Shown one piece after another: positions 33,512-43,943 of a stretch of DNA of 64,000 nt. The translations under genes were made by a program, and so were the position numbers. This DNA is from Breviolum minutum Mf 1.05b.01 (lineage: Eukaryota; Sar; Dinophyceae; Suessiales; Symbiodiniaceae), in contig DF240119.1 of NCBI GenBank assembly GCA_000507305.1, positions 1 to 64,000 of the forward strand, written 5' to 3'. The notes under the pieces were generated by a model that saw nothing but the letters and a program-made list of their open reading frames with translations, was not told where the DNA came from and searched no databases. How positions within the stretch are numbered: the first letter of the stretch is position 1; each line of letters opens with the position of its first letter.

Positions 33512-34360
33512 GTGAGTGAGACCTGCATGCCAAAATTGGCATGCACAACAAATGATACCTACATTTCAAGTCCATTAGATTTCAGTGAACGAAATAAAGT
33601 CATCGAGTTGATTCATCCAAAAGGCCGTGTCGTAGGCACAATGTTGCCAATTTCGTTTTTGTTTGTGCCTGCAAAAGGATTGAAGCATTGAGTCCCAACT
33701 GTAAGCAGGGCCGCTAACTCGTCGAGAATGTTCTGGGATCCAATTCAACGCTCGAACAACCCATCGCTCTCGTGGCAAAGTGGAAACATAATTAGCAAAC
33801 TTCCAATATTGTTCCAGGCACACAAAAGACCATATTTTCAAGCCATGACGAGCTGTTAAAAATTTAATTCGTTCGTTCCAATGATGAAGAATTTCATGCC
33901 ACGGCAACGTCCACTCCACGTCACCAGGTGGCCCAACAATGGAACGCAACAACCGGCGAAACACAATATCCATCTTACACAGATCTTGCTTGTATACTTT
34001 TCTGTGGGCAGCACCGAAACAAGCAACAGGAGTGACCATGGCGTTGAAATACCTGAAGCGGTCTCGCATTGCAACATTCCTGTTTACCAAGTATGGCCCG
34101 TTTGCATAGAAAGCTTTCGACGCAGCATGGAGATGATGTGCCAAATCTAAGGAATGACTGCCAGTATGCGCCGTGCATAACATGCATCCCAACCATTTCT
34201 GTGTAGAGCCACGGTCTAACACCTCAATTGCTCGTCCATTTCGAAGAAGGAGGGGTGTGAGAATATCATCATCACTCAAACAAGGCAAGCTGGGGTTGGA
34301 ATGAAAGTCAAAGTCAAAGTCAAAGTTGGCCTCAAAGCAGCCCCTGTAGGACACAAGCAA
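33512..34360 (-). pseudogene. 5'-truncated LINE, thumb to 3' end
   Basis: On the minus strand the frame reads RGSTQKWLGCMLCTAHTGSH, then RYFNAMVTPVACFGAAHRKV, HEILHHWNERIKFL, RWVVRALNWIPEHSRR and AYDTAFWMNQLDDFISFTEI before the stop at 33575. A ~60-base 3' UTR ends in a CTCACTCACTCACT tail. It matches the tail inserted at 27020-27188 and the thumb of the LINE at 30065-31210. The RT palm is missing, as usual for 5' truncation. Its upper end near 34300-34327 carries a (GTCAAA)n-like run, so the start is not exact. The remaining ~260 codons are intact, suggesting a fairly recent insertion. Confidence 0.8.
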
Positions 34361-34383
34361 GCGAAATGCAGGATTTTACCCGA

Positions 34384-35400
34384 TCACTTATTGTAGAACG
34401 TGAAAAAAAATAAATTTCTGCTTTTACCGCAGCCAATGACCATACAAAGCAGCCTCCACAATCCAGTTGTCAAGGCCTTTCCAGAAACAATATTTTGCCA
34501 GCGCTGTTTCCCAAGTGTAGGCAGGTTGTCCGCGTTTCGGTCGCCCACTGAAGTTCCATTCCAAAATTCTGCGGGTCCAACGTTCCGACGGCACGGTTGC
34601 AACATAAGAGGCAAATTTCCATATTACCCCTATGCATGTGACAGTCCAAGGTTTCAGTCCACTTTGTTGTTCCAGCCATGCAGGAGTTTGTGCCATGGTG
34701 ATGCCCAATTAGTCCTTGCAGGCAGGCCCACAACCGTGTGCATCAGTGGACGATATTCCGCGTCCAATTTGGCAAGGTCATCTTTGTGAATGGCACGGTG
34801 TGATGCACCAAAGAAAGCAACTGGGGGAGATTTGTTAGCGTGGAAAGCCGCTGATGCAGCCTGAGGATGATGTTGGAGATCTAAATGCATGTTCCCGGAT
34901 CCTGCAGCGTTGATCATGCAATTAAGCCATTTGCGTGCTTCCTGTTGCGACAAAACCCTTAACTTTCTTCCATCGTGGGTATGCAAGAAAGATGGCGGCT
35001 GAACCTGTGTTCAATGGCAAGCCAATGTTCTGCAATTTGTGTACCAGATCGTCCAATACAGCCATTGCGTCTGCAACTGTTCGTGCAAATAGAAGGATAT
35101 CAGCAGCGCAGCGTAGGTCCAGTAAAAATGCCGTGTTTTACTACCGAAGTCAAAACCGCATTTCCGTGTTTCCGCATTTAGTCTCCGAGCTAACATTTTC
35201 CATTGCAATACACGGCAAAACAAACGTGGGCTCAACACACACCCTTGTCGCACTCCGGCGTAGACGCAAAAAGGGTCGCTGTTGCCATGTTCACCGTGCA
35301 CTTCTCCCGATTGATTTGAATAGATCAAGTGAAATTCAACATTAGATGGTCGAAAACGCCATGATCATGTCATGCAAGCCACAATGCATTCCAATTCAGC
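34384..35400 (-). pseudogene. Second decayed minus-strand LINE fragment
   Basis: Minus-strand pieces in changing frames follow the same LINE order: AGVRQGCVLSPRLFCRVLQW (about 35265-35205), then ARKWLNCMINAAGSGNMHLD, FFGASHRAIHKDDLAKLD, HKLLHGWNNKV, and RWTRRILEWNFSGRP with GQPAYTWETALAKY (near 34550-34480). A deletion replaces the FADD region. The sequence differs clearly from the neighbouring fragment at 33512-34360, so this is a separate, older insertion. Confidence 0.75.
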
Positions 35401-36083
35401 CTTGCCAAACGCAAGTGAAATAGCACATTGAAGCATGGGGGAACCCATTGCCAAAATCTAATTTATTGCTATGTCAAAAGAAGGCTTGGCATTGTGAGTC
35501 ACTTTATTAGTAATGCATTCATTCTTTTGCAGTTTGCTGCCACATGGAAATGTTGGCCTGAGTAATATGGGTCGCAGCCTGATGTGTGGCATGTATCGCA
35601 AAAAAAAATTGCCCCACATGCATCATTGTGTTACAAACTATGCATCTTCGTTCAAGACGTCTGATGCTTTTGATTTTGTTCTGGCATTGTTGTTTCATTC
35701 AGGTCGATGTAAAAAAAAAACGCTTGCAACTTGGCAGCATGCACGGACCATTGCATGTGTAAATATGTACATGGTTCCTATACTAGCCACATGCGCTATG
35801 CGGGGGGTATTGTTTCATAGTACCGTGTGATATGTAAAGCATTTGCCCGTGCGTTCTGCCGTGGCTCAAGTACAAAAAGGTGCGCATTATATGCAATTTG
35901 TAGATGGTGGTCATTTGTCACCGTTCGCTTGTTTCAAAAACTGTAATTTCAAGTCCTCAGTTCATTCGGACTGCCGGGAAATCCGTTGCCAGCTTATTCA
36001 CACCAGTATCGACAATTTGCAAATATGATTAAATGTGACTGTCGCAATATTTGGCTTAAGCGTCTCAAGGAACGCTGCTCCTG
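35401..36083. other. Intergenic, nothing recognised
   Basis: This stretch lies between the LINE fragment and the RCC1-like gene. I see no coding domain, and any promoter of the downstream gene is not identifiable. Dinoflagellate promoters lack a clear consensus. Confidence 0.5.
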
Positions 36084-37445
36084 ATGGCATGGGTTGGTGT
36101 TGTTGCCCTGTCCATAGCACTTGTGGCATGCACATGCGGGGCACAGGTGTCCACCATCTACTCCACGGCTTTGGCCTTCGCAGCCAAGAAGACAGATGGC
36201 ACCGTGGTGGTGTGGGGCGATGTAAATAATGGTGGGGACGCCACGGTCCCCAATGCAGTGGATTTGACAGGTGTCGACACCATTTACTCCACTGGCTATG
36301 CCTTTGCAGCCAAAAAGACAGATGGCACCGTGGTGGTTTGGGGTGATGGAAATAGTGGCGGGGATGCCACATCAGTGGATTTAACAGCAGTCGACTCCAT
36401 CTACTCCACGAGTGTAGCCTTCGCAGCTAAGAAGACAGATGGCACAGTGGTGGTGTGGGGCAATGCAGATAATGGTGGGAACGCCACGTCGGTGAATTTA
36501 ACAGATGTGGACACAGTTTACTCCACCTGTTGTGCCTTCGCAGCCAAGAAGACAGATGGCACCGTGGTGGTCTGGGGTGATGCAAATAAGGGCGGGGACG
36601 CCACAGTCCCCAATGCGGTGGATTTAACAGACGTCGACACCATATACTCCACTAATCGTGCCTTTGCAGCGAAGAAGACAGATGGCACCGTGGTGACTTG
36701 GGGCGATCCAGATGTCGGGCTCCCCCCTGCAGCGGAGTTGACAGGTGTCGACACCATTTACTCCACCGACCGCGCCTTCGCAGCCCTGAAGACAAACGGC
36801 AACTTGGTGGTTTGGGGTATGGTAGATAATGGTGGGGACTTGAGTGTGCCCCAAGTACCTGATTTTTCAGGTGTCCCCGAAACCATCTATTCCACTGGCT
36901 ATGCCTTTGCACTCAAGAAGACAGATGACACCGTAGTGGTTTGGGGCAATGCAAATAATGGTGGGGACGCCACGGCAGTGGATTTGACCGGCGTCGACGC
37001 CGTCTACTCCACGAATGTGGCCTTTGCAGCCAAGAAGACAGATGGCACCGTGGTGGTTTGGGGTGATGTAAATAATGGTGGGGACGCCACGGTCCCCAAT
37101 GCAGTGGATTTAACAGGTGTTGACACCATCTACTCTACTGACAGTGCTTTCGCAGCTAAGAAGACAGATGGCACCGTGGTGGCTTGGGGCGGTGCGAATG
37201 CTGGTGGGGACACTACGGTCCCCAACGCAGTGGATTTGACAGGTGTCAACACCATCTACTCCACTGGCTATGCTTTTGCAGCCCTGAAGACAGATGGCAC
37301 TGTAGTGGCGTGGGGCAGTGCAAGTTTTGGTGGGGATGCGACGGGGGTCGATTTTACCATTACAAGCACCGCCGGGCCCCCAGAGATCTTCATTTTGAAA
37401 TGTACATGTCCTTTCGATTTAACCTTGCAAGTTTGTGATGTTTGA
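36084..37445 (+). CDS. Secreted RCC1-like protein with ten tandem ~40-residue repeats
   Basis: 453 residues from the ATG at 36084. The N-terminus MAWVGVVALSIALVACTCGA is a good signal peptide. Ten repeats follow, each beginning T-I-Y-S-T-x2-A-F-A-A-K-K-T-D-G-T-V-V-V-W-G and continuing with a Gly/Asp/Asn-rich turn and A-V-D-L-T-G-V-D. The VWG and TDG positions recall RCC1 blades, so a propeller-like fold is likely, although the repeat is shorter and simpler than classical RCC1. Repeats 5 and 6 are the most divergent; the others are close at DNA level, pointing to recent unequal exchange. The tail (PPEIFILKCTCPF) is short. The true 3' end may be a splice donor rather than this stop, making this the first exon of a longer receptor gene. 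Confidence 0.75.
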   Translation: MAWVGVVALSIALVACTCGAQVSTIYSTALAFAAKKTDGTVVVWGDVNNGGDATVPNAVDLTGVDTIYSTGYAFAAKKTDGTVVVWGDGNSGGDATSVDLTAVDSIYSTSVAFAAKKTDGTVVVWGNADNGGNATSVNLTDVDTVYSTCCAFAAKKTDGTVVVWGDANKGGDATVPNAVDLTDVDTIYSTNRAFAAKKTDGTVVTWGDPDVGLPPAAELTGVDTIYSTDRAFAALKTNGNLVVWGMVDNGGDLSVPQVPDFSGVPETIYSTGYAFALKKTDDTVVVWGNANNGGDATAVDLTGVDAVYSTNVAFAAKKTDGTVVVWGDVNNGGDATVPNAVDLTGVDTIYSTDSAFAAKKTDGTVVAWGGANAGGDTTVPNAVDLTGVNTIYSTGYAFAALKTDGTVVAWGSASFGGDATGVDFTITSTAGPPEIFILKCTCPFDLTLQVCDV

Positions 37446-38570
37446 CATGGCGACATATGACGACATTTCAGCGTAGTGCGCGTTGGGTTTAGTGGTTGGA
37501 CACCCAAAGCAGTTCGCCTTCAATGAACGTGTTAAACCAACATATGATCAGAAAATTCCAGGGCCATCTACGCCGTGTACCTAATTGGCCCGTTTTTACG
37601 ATGGATCGAGGGGTGTTTCTACCGGGAGCCTTGCAATCTTCCAAAGCTTCATAGCATGACGGCACATGACACCGTGGCAAATTATTTTCACGCAGTAACA
37701 GATCAACATATATAATTATGAACAAGGGATTCTCAGCTGTGTTTCTGCATTTTGTATGCTCTTTCAGAACACAGAGAAAAACATGTGCTTGGGGATCAAA
37801 AGAGGGTGAATGATATTGGGGATCCAATCGAAGTCTTAGGGAGGCTACAATGCTCAAAGATTTCAAACATCACTCATTCCTCTTTAGCCATGCTCAAGTG
37901 CAAAGTTAATATCAATTTCAGTGTGAAGGAAACTTCATATGCACGTGTCAAGCATTTCCCAGGCCTGATGCATTTCCCAGAAGTTTACCAAACTTTTGAG
38001 TTGTGGCAGAGGTTAGCGTTAGCAAGGGTGACAGGAAACTGACAGGCGTTTTCGTATTTGTAACTATAAACAATGTGAGGAAAGTGTTGGGAAAGAGTGT
38101 TGCAGAGGAATGGAGAAGAAAGCTGAAAGGAGCAGTGGATAAGAGAGCCTTGTAATTAGATGAGTGTTGGGGAAGAGTGTTGCACAAACCTGTTGTGGAA
38201 GGCCGTCGGAGAGGAGCGCAGTAGAAAAGCATTTGGGGGGAGCGTCGAAAAGGTTTTAGGGATAATTTGTGAGAAGGTGTTGTTTGGTTGAGGTGTTCAG
38301 GGGGGTTCTATTTACTTCACTCCGCGGCCCCTATAGTGCTTCTGCTTGCGTTCAACAAATGCTTCTCCATGCTGAGTTCATTTTCTTTTATCCTTCATAT
38401 CATATCCCTGGTTTTTGATGATCCTTTTCCTTGACTTCTGATCCAGAGCGTGGGCCTTCGCGCATTTGTTCACCATTTGATTACGTGGGTTTACCATAGA
38501 TTTTAAAAAGCGGTGCTTCTTCTCTGCTTCCTCCTCCTCCTTCTTCTTCTTCTTCTCGTTTTTTTGCTTC
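37446..38570. other. No gene recognised
   Basis: Non-coding by inspection. It holds a CT-rich tract at 38520-38570 that could serve as a polypyrimidine tract before the acceptor-like TTGCCAG at 38630. Confidence 0.5.
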
Positions 38571-38652
38571 TTGTGCTTGTCTTCTTGTGTTTGTGCTTTG
38601 CCTGTTGTTTTGCGTTGCTCTTCTTGCCAGACTAGTAGCGTTCAAACACTAG

Positions 38653-38685
<33 letters not shown>

Positions 38686-38891
38686 TCACTACTACTACTA
38701 CTACTACTATCACTCCTACTACTATTACTACTACTACTACTACTACTCCTACTCCTACTCCTACTCCTACTCCTACTCCTACTCCTACTCCTACTCCTAC
38801 TCCTACTCCTACTCCTACTCCTACTCCTACTCCTACTCCTACTCCTACTCCTACTCCTACTCCTACTCCTACCCTAACTCCNACCACCACG

Positions 38892-38935
<44 letters not shown>

Positions 38936-39144
38936 GACTACGACTACTACGACTACTACGACTACTACTAGTACTACTAGTACTACTAGTATTACTAGTA
39001 CTTCTAGTACTTCTAGTACTTCTAGTACTTCTAGTATTACTACTACTACTACTACTCCTACTACTACTCCTACTACTACTACTACTACTCCTACTACTAC
39101 TCCTACTCCTACTCCTACTCCTACTCCTACTCCTACTCCTACTC

Positions 39145-39207
<63 letters not shown>

Positions 39208-39215
39208 GACCATAA
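38571..39215 (+). CDS. Thr/Pro/Ser low-complexity ORF (possible exon of a stalk region)
   Basis: The frame is open over a compound microsatellite and encodes poly-Thr, (Thr-Pro)n, (Ser-Thr)n and poly-Thr blocks. The likely exon start is after TTCTTGCCAG at about 38631, giving TSSVQTLATTTT. It sits between the RCC1-like ORF and Ser/Thr-rich exons on the same strand. Such Thr/Ser tracts act as O-glycosylated stalks in surface proteins. A trinucleotide repeat is open in several frames on both strands, so coding is plausible but not proven. One N lies at 38882. Confidence 0.4.
38653..39207 (+). repeat. Compound (ACT)n/(ACTCCT)n microsatellite
   Basis: About 555 bases of ACT triplets with blocks of ACTCCT (38741-38870 and 39104-39150), ACTAGT (38967-39010) and TCTAGTACT units. 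An N at 38882 marks an unresolved point. Array length is likely to be wrong in the assembly. Confidence 0.95.
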
Positions 39216-39289
39216 CTACGTTTGTGGATTTTGTGTGTAATCGTTTGTTTGAAGTGGGGATATCTCGACGAAAGATAGTTTTGGATCTT

Positions 39290-39820
39290 TTTTTGGTTCT
39301 CCTTTATTCCGCCCGCAATCCAGATTGTATTTAGTCGGATTTTGCTCGGCATTTTGCAGAACACGCCTGCTGAGGCCACAACCACCTCTGCGACTGTTGG
39401 GCCCCTNCCCCTAGCGAGGATAGACAGCCCGAGCTGCTTGAAGTTGCTTCTCTTTGCACTTTGATTTTGCGGTTCTTTGACTGTAGCATTCAGCTGTGTG
39501 CTATGTCTCCTTGCAGAGTGATTTTCTCATACTTCCTCTCTTTTATTCAAAGGCTTATTGTGCATGGTTTTTTTGAGCACTTTGGTTCTCGTCCATTCTG
39601 GATCGGATTTTGCTTCGAGGAGAGCTACGACTGTAAGCTTTAGCAGAATTTTTTAAAAGCGCCTACTGAGGTCACAACCACCTCTGCGACTGTTGGGTCC
39701 CTAGTCTTGGGCCATCAGAGCGGCTTGAGTTTCTTTCTGCTTGCAACTTGATTCTGCGGTTCTTGACTTTAGCGCTCATTTGCATGCTATGTCTCATTGA
39801 CTGATTGGTGTCCGATATTC
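39290..39820 (+). repeat. ~300-bp tandem duplication
   Basis: The segment around ACAACCACCTCTGCGACTG at 39379-39397 recurs at 39675-39693. Flanking similarity extends from a TCGGATTTTGCT block (39334 and 39604) to GCTATGTCTC (39500 and 39787). The copies are roughly 80-90% alike by eye. An N at 39407 interrupts the first. It has no clear coding frame. Confidence 0.7.
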
Positions 39821-40133
39821 ATCAATCTAGGCAACAGTCAAGATGACTCCCCAGTATCTATCCCCATTTCGCTATTTCACATCTATCCGGGTTGACATGT
39901 GAAATTGTAGCCCATCATTTTGAATACATGCGCAACTCGTAAATGGAGGGTACTCAAGAAAGATCCCTTGCACAAGTTTGTTGCTGGTGATTGCGAAATT
40001 AAATCATTGTCTCCGGAAGCATGTATGATTGTGTGCATGTTTTCACGGTTTCTCCAAGAGTACCCAAACACCGAGAGTACCCTTGCTCAACAAGCATGTC
40101 ATGTGCAGAGCATAGCTTATTCGCTTCGTTCAG

Positions 40134-40265
40134 ACATCGACATCTTCCACCACCTCTAGCACTTCAAGCACGTCAAGCACTTCAAGCACTTCAAGCACTT
40201 CAAGCACGTCAAGCACGTCAAGTGCAACTACCTCCAGCAGTGGCACAAGTACCTCTACTTCTCAG
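40134..40265 (+). CDS. Ser/Thr-rich exon, copy 1
   Basis: 132 bases (44 codons) between CGTTCAG and GTGTCTGG, encoding T-S-T-S-S-T-T followed by S-S-T triplets and ATTSSSGTSTSTSQ. The competing His/Lys-rich frame has a stop in this copy (HHL then TAG), while the Ser/Thr frame is open in all four copies, so the latter is the likely coding frame. It probably encodes a mucin-like stalk segment. Confidence 0.6.
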
Positions 40266-40942
40266 GTGTCTGGAATTCACATGACATGGTGAAACAGGAA
40301 TGAAGCAGTTTCAGCTGTTGTTTTTGGTGGTAAACGGAAGAAACGTCCGGAGAGGTTGTGCAGTCATTTCCACAGCACTTCAGCCGATGTCCTTCTGTAC
40401 CGTCTTGACTTGCGAGGTGTTCTCATGTACAATCAGGGAAATGACACGTGTTGAATATGAAGTGTGTTATTGTGTGGTTCTAAGTGATTGCGACATGGTA
40501 TGGCTTCGGAGATGTTCAACACATTTGTTTCGGATTCGCTCCATTCTTTTGTGTGAATCGAAGATTTTTTCAGGGCATGACCCACAATTCTTGAACCGTT
40601 GCAATCACAATATGGGGAAGTCGTTTGACCGTATTGTTTGGGTTTGGGGATTTCTTAATTTTCACCGATGCCAAGTAGCCAGCTGGTTCGTATACGAGGA
40701 ACCTTTGGACTTCTTGGTAATCACAAAAGAACAGCATATTTCTAGAAACTTTGAACTGAACGCCGAGTGGACAGACCTGGAAGAACGTGTCATTATCCTT
40801 TCTATGGATCTGTGGATCTATCGAAACGTGAGAGCTGCATAGGACATAACTGATCGGTTTCTCCAAGAGTACCCAAACACCGTGAGTACCCTTGCTTAAC
40901 AAGCATGTCATGTGCCGAACAAAGCTTATTCGCTTCGTTCAG

Positions 40943-41074
40943 ACATCGACATCTTCCACCACCTCAAGCACTTCAAGCACGTCAAGCACTTCAAGCACTT
41001 CAAGCACATCAAGCACGTCAAGCGCGTCAAGTGCAACTACCTCCAGCAGTGGCACAAGTACCTCTACTTCTCAG
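40943..41074 (+). CDS. Ser/Thr-rich exon, copy 2
   Basis: 132 bases with the same CAG and GT borders and the same frame as copy 1, ending ATTSSSGTSTSTSQ. Differences from copy 1 are mainly in the number and type of 9-base TCAAGCACN units. Confidence 0.6.
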
Positions 41075-42339
41075 GTGTCTGGAATTCACATGACATGGTG
41101 AAACAGGAATGAAGCAAGTTCAGCTGTTGGTTTTTGGTGGTAAATGGAAGAAACGTCCGGAGAGGTTGTGCAGTCATTTCCACAGCACTTCAGCCGATGT
41201 CCTGCTGTACCGTCTTGACTTGCGAGGTGTTCTCATGTACAATCAGGGAAATGACACGTGTTGAATATGAAGTGTGTTATTGTGTGGTTCTAAGTGATTG
41301 CGACATGGTATGGCTTCTGAAACACATCTGTTTCGGATTCGCTCCATTCTTTTGTGTGAATTGAAGATTTTTTCAGGGCATGACCCACAATTCTTGAACC
41401 GTTGCAATCACAATATGGGGAAGTCGTTTGACCGTATTGTTTGGGTTTGGGGATGTCTTGATTTTCACCGATGCCAAGTAGCCAGCTGGTTCGTATAGGA
41501 GGAGCCTTTGGACTTATTGGTAATCACAAAAGAACAGTATCTGCATATTTCTAGAAACTTTGAACTGAACGCCGAGTGGACAGACCTGGAAGAACGTGTC
41601 ATTATCCTTTCTATGGATCTGTGGATCTATCGAAAACGTGAGAACTGCATAGGAGATAGCTAATCAAGAAAGATGCATTAGACAAACATGTTCAAACATG
41701 TTGATAGCGATTGCAAGATTTCATCACTGTTTCCTGAAGCTTGTATAATTGTGTGCATGTTTTCACGGTTTCTCCAAGAGTACCCAAACACCGTGAGCAC
41801 CCTTGCTCAACAAGCATGNCTGTTTCGGATTCGCTCCATTCTTTTGTGTGAATTGAAGATTTTTTCAGGGCATGACCCACAATTCTTGAACCGTTGCAAT
41901 CACAATATGGGGAAGTCGTTTGACTGTATTGTTTGGGTTTGGGGATTTCTTGATTTTCACCGATGCCAAGTAGCCAGCTGGTTCGTATACGAGGAGCCTT
42001 TGGACTTCTTGGTAATCACAAAAGAACAGCATATTTATAGAAACTTTGAACTGAACGCCGAGTGGACAGACCTGGAAGAACGTGTCATTATCCTTTCTAT
42101 GGATCTGTGGATCTATCGAAAACGTGAGAACTGCATAGGAGATAGCTAATCAAGAAAGATGCATTAGACAAACATGTTCAAACATGTTGATAGCGATTGC
42201 AAGATTTCATCACTGTTTCCTGAAGCTTGTATAATTGTGTGCATGTTTTCACGGTTTCTCCAAGAGTACCCAAACACCGTGAGCACCCTTGCTCAACAAG
42301 CATGTCATGTGCCGAACAAAGCTTATTCGCTTCGTTCAG

Positions 42340-42444
42340 ACATCGACATCTTCCACCACCTCAAGCACTTCAAGCACTTCGAGCACGTCAAGCACGTCAA
42401 GTGCAACTACCTCCGGCAGTGGCGCAAGTACCTCTACTTCTCAG
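42340..42444 (+). CDS. Ser/Thr-rich exon, copy 3
   Basis: 105 bases (35 codons) with the same borders. It has three fewer 9-base units than copies 1 and 2, still a multiple of three. It ends ATTSGSGASTSTSQ. Confidence 0.6.
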
Positions 42445-42709
42445 GTGTCTGGAATTCACATGGTGAAACAGGAATGAAGCAGTTTCAGCTGTTGGTTTTT
42501 GGTGGTAAATGGAAGAAACGTCCGGAGAGGTTGTGCAGTCATTTCCAAAGCACTTCAGCCGATGTCCTGCTGTGCCGTCTTGGGCCTTCAGGGAAATGGC
42601 ATGAGTCATGACTCTTTTTTTACTCCATTGCTTATTTCTGCATGCGCATGAATTTTCATTGCTTGGTCCATGAATCATGTACACAGCGCGACCGATTCCC
42701 TCCGTTCAG

Positions 42710-42787
42710 ACATCGACATCTTCCACCACCTCAAGCACGTCAAGCACGTCTACCTCCAGCAGTGGCACAAGTATCTCTACTTCTCAG
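42710..42787 (+). CDS. Ser/Thr-rich exon, copy 4
   Basis: 78 bases (26 codons) with the same borders (CCGTTCAG before, GTGTCTGG after). It is the shortest copy and ends STSSSGTSISTSQ. Confidence 0.55.
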
Positions 42788-43059
42788 GTGTCTGGAATTC
42801 ACATGGTGAAACAGGAATGAAGCAGTTTCAGCTGTGGGTTTTTGGTGGTAAATGGGAAACGTCCGGAGAGGTTGTGCAATCATTTCCACAGCACTTCAGC
42901 CGATGTCCTGCTGTACCATCTGGGGCCTGCGGGATAAGGCTGTTCCGCTATATCTATGGTGATAATTGGCTTATCCAATATCCGCTACCAATTCCCCAAC
43001 AGTGATAAGCTTCTTACATGGATAAGGCGGTCGCGCACCGCCCACGCACCAGGAAAACG

Positions 43060-43660
43060 TTCACCCAGGATGTCTCGGTCTTGTCTCGATCTTGTTTTGG
43101 TGTTGCTTCTCGCGGTGATGTCTCGGCGGTGTTGCAGTGATGTCGCGGTGATGTCTTGATCTTGTCTCGGTCTTGTTTTGGTGATGCTTTGCTGATGTCT
43201 TTGGGGATGGCGCGGTGATGTCTCGGCAGTGTTGCAGTGATGTTGCAGTGATGTCTGTGATGCTTTGGTGATGTCTGGGTCTTGTCTCCGTTTTGTCACG
43301 GTGGTGTCTCAGTCATGCTTTGGTGATGTCTCGGTGTTGTTTCGGTGGTGTCTCAGCGATGTCTTGGTGATGTTTCGGTGATTTGTCAGTTGTTCTTTGG
43401 TGATGTCTTGGTGTTGTCTCCGTCTTGTTTCGGTGATGTCTCGGGGACGTCTCGGTTTTGTTTGAGTCATGTGTCGATCATATCTGAGTGATGTCTCGGT
43501 CTTGTGCCGGTGATGTCTCTCAGTGATGTGTGGGTGATGTCTTGGTGATGTTTTGGTGATGTCTCTGGTTTGTGTCAGCGATGTGTCGGTGAAGTTTGAG
43601 TGATGTCTCGGTCTTCTGCCCATGGTGTCTCAGTACTAGTAATGTGTCATTCTTTGGTGA
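43060..43660 (+). repeat. Degenerate 11-13-bp minisatellite
   Basis: Some 45 imperfect units of the type GGTGATGTCTCG / GGTCTTGTTTC follow one another. On the minus strand this yields His/Arg/Thr-rich pseudo-ORFs, which I regard as artefacts. It probably lies in an intron or spacer between the Ser/Thr exons and the exon-like segment at 43815. Confidence 0.85.
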
Positions 43661-43814
43661 TGTGTCACAATGTCTTACCAGCATGTGCTGGTGATTTTTT
43701 TGGCCCATAAACATCCATTTCAGTGGTGTATGATGTATGTCATCTTTTTACATGTCCTACTGAACAGTCGTTTCATTTCCCTCACAGCCTGCCTGCCTCG
43801 CTTCCTTCCGCAAG

Positions 43815-43943
43815 GGCGGCTCCACCACCACGAGCACGTCCAGAACAGAGGCCGTTTCGACCAAAAAATCTCCGGAAACCGGAAAAACCGCCACCAAAAA
43901 ATGGATCAAACTCCCTTATATAGTTTCCGGCGGATCCCACAAG
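43815..43943 (+). CDS. Exon-like segment, Ser/Thr/Lys-rich
   Basis: 129 bases (43 codons) from CGCAAG to a donor-like AAG|GTGTTT. It encodes GGSTTTSTSRTEAVSTKK, then a Lys-rich part and WIKLPYIVSGGSHK. Length is a multiple of three and the borders are splice-like with AG followed by G. It would fit as a continuation of the Ser/Thr stalk. Evidence is modest. Confidence 0.4.

Larger units (their letters stand above)
39948..42960 (+). repeat. Tandem segmental array containing a repeated Ser/Thr-rich exon
   Basis: Five units of differing completeness start near 39948, 40858, 41661, 42147 and 42690. Shared blocks, in order, are: GTTTTCACGGTTTCTCC, the Ser/Thr exon, AATTCACATGRTGAAACAGG, CGTCCGGAGAGGTTGTGCA, CATGGTATGGCTTC, TTCGGATTCGCTCCATTC and GGATCTGTGGATCTATCG. 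Unit three jumps at the N (41819) from the first block to the sixth, so it lacks the Ser/Thr exon. Units four and five lack the last blocks. Copies are very similar, implying recent tandem duplication. Confidence 0.85.

Noticed and set aside
35860-35872. GCCGTGGCTCAAG as another DinoSL relic
   Set aside because: Too short and lacking the ATTTTGG core; no gene or element starts there.
38653-39207. CRISPR-like or centromere-like array
   Set aside because: It is a simple trinucleotide/hexanucleotide microsatellite without spacers, in a eukaryotic context.
38642-39385. 247-codon minus-strand Val/Gly-rich ORF
   Set aside because: A by-product of the trinucleotide array on the other strand.
40912-42611. 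His/Leu/Lys/Phe-rich frame through the exon array
   Set aside because: It has a stop in the first unit, whereas the Ser/Thr frame is open in all four units with splice-like borders.
42985-43714. Arg/His/Thr-rich minus-strand ORFs
   Set aside because: They follow the 11-13-bp minisatellite and have no other support.
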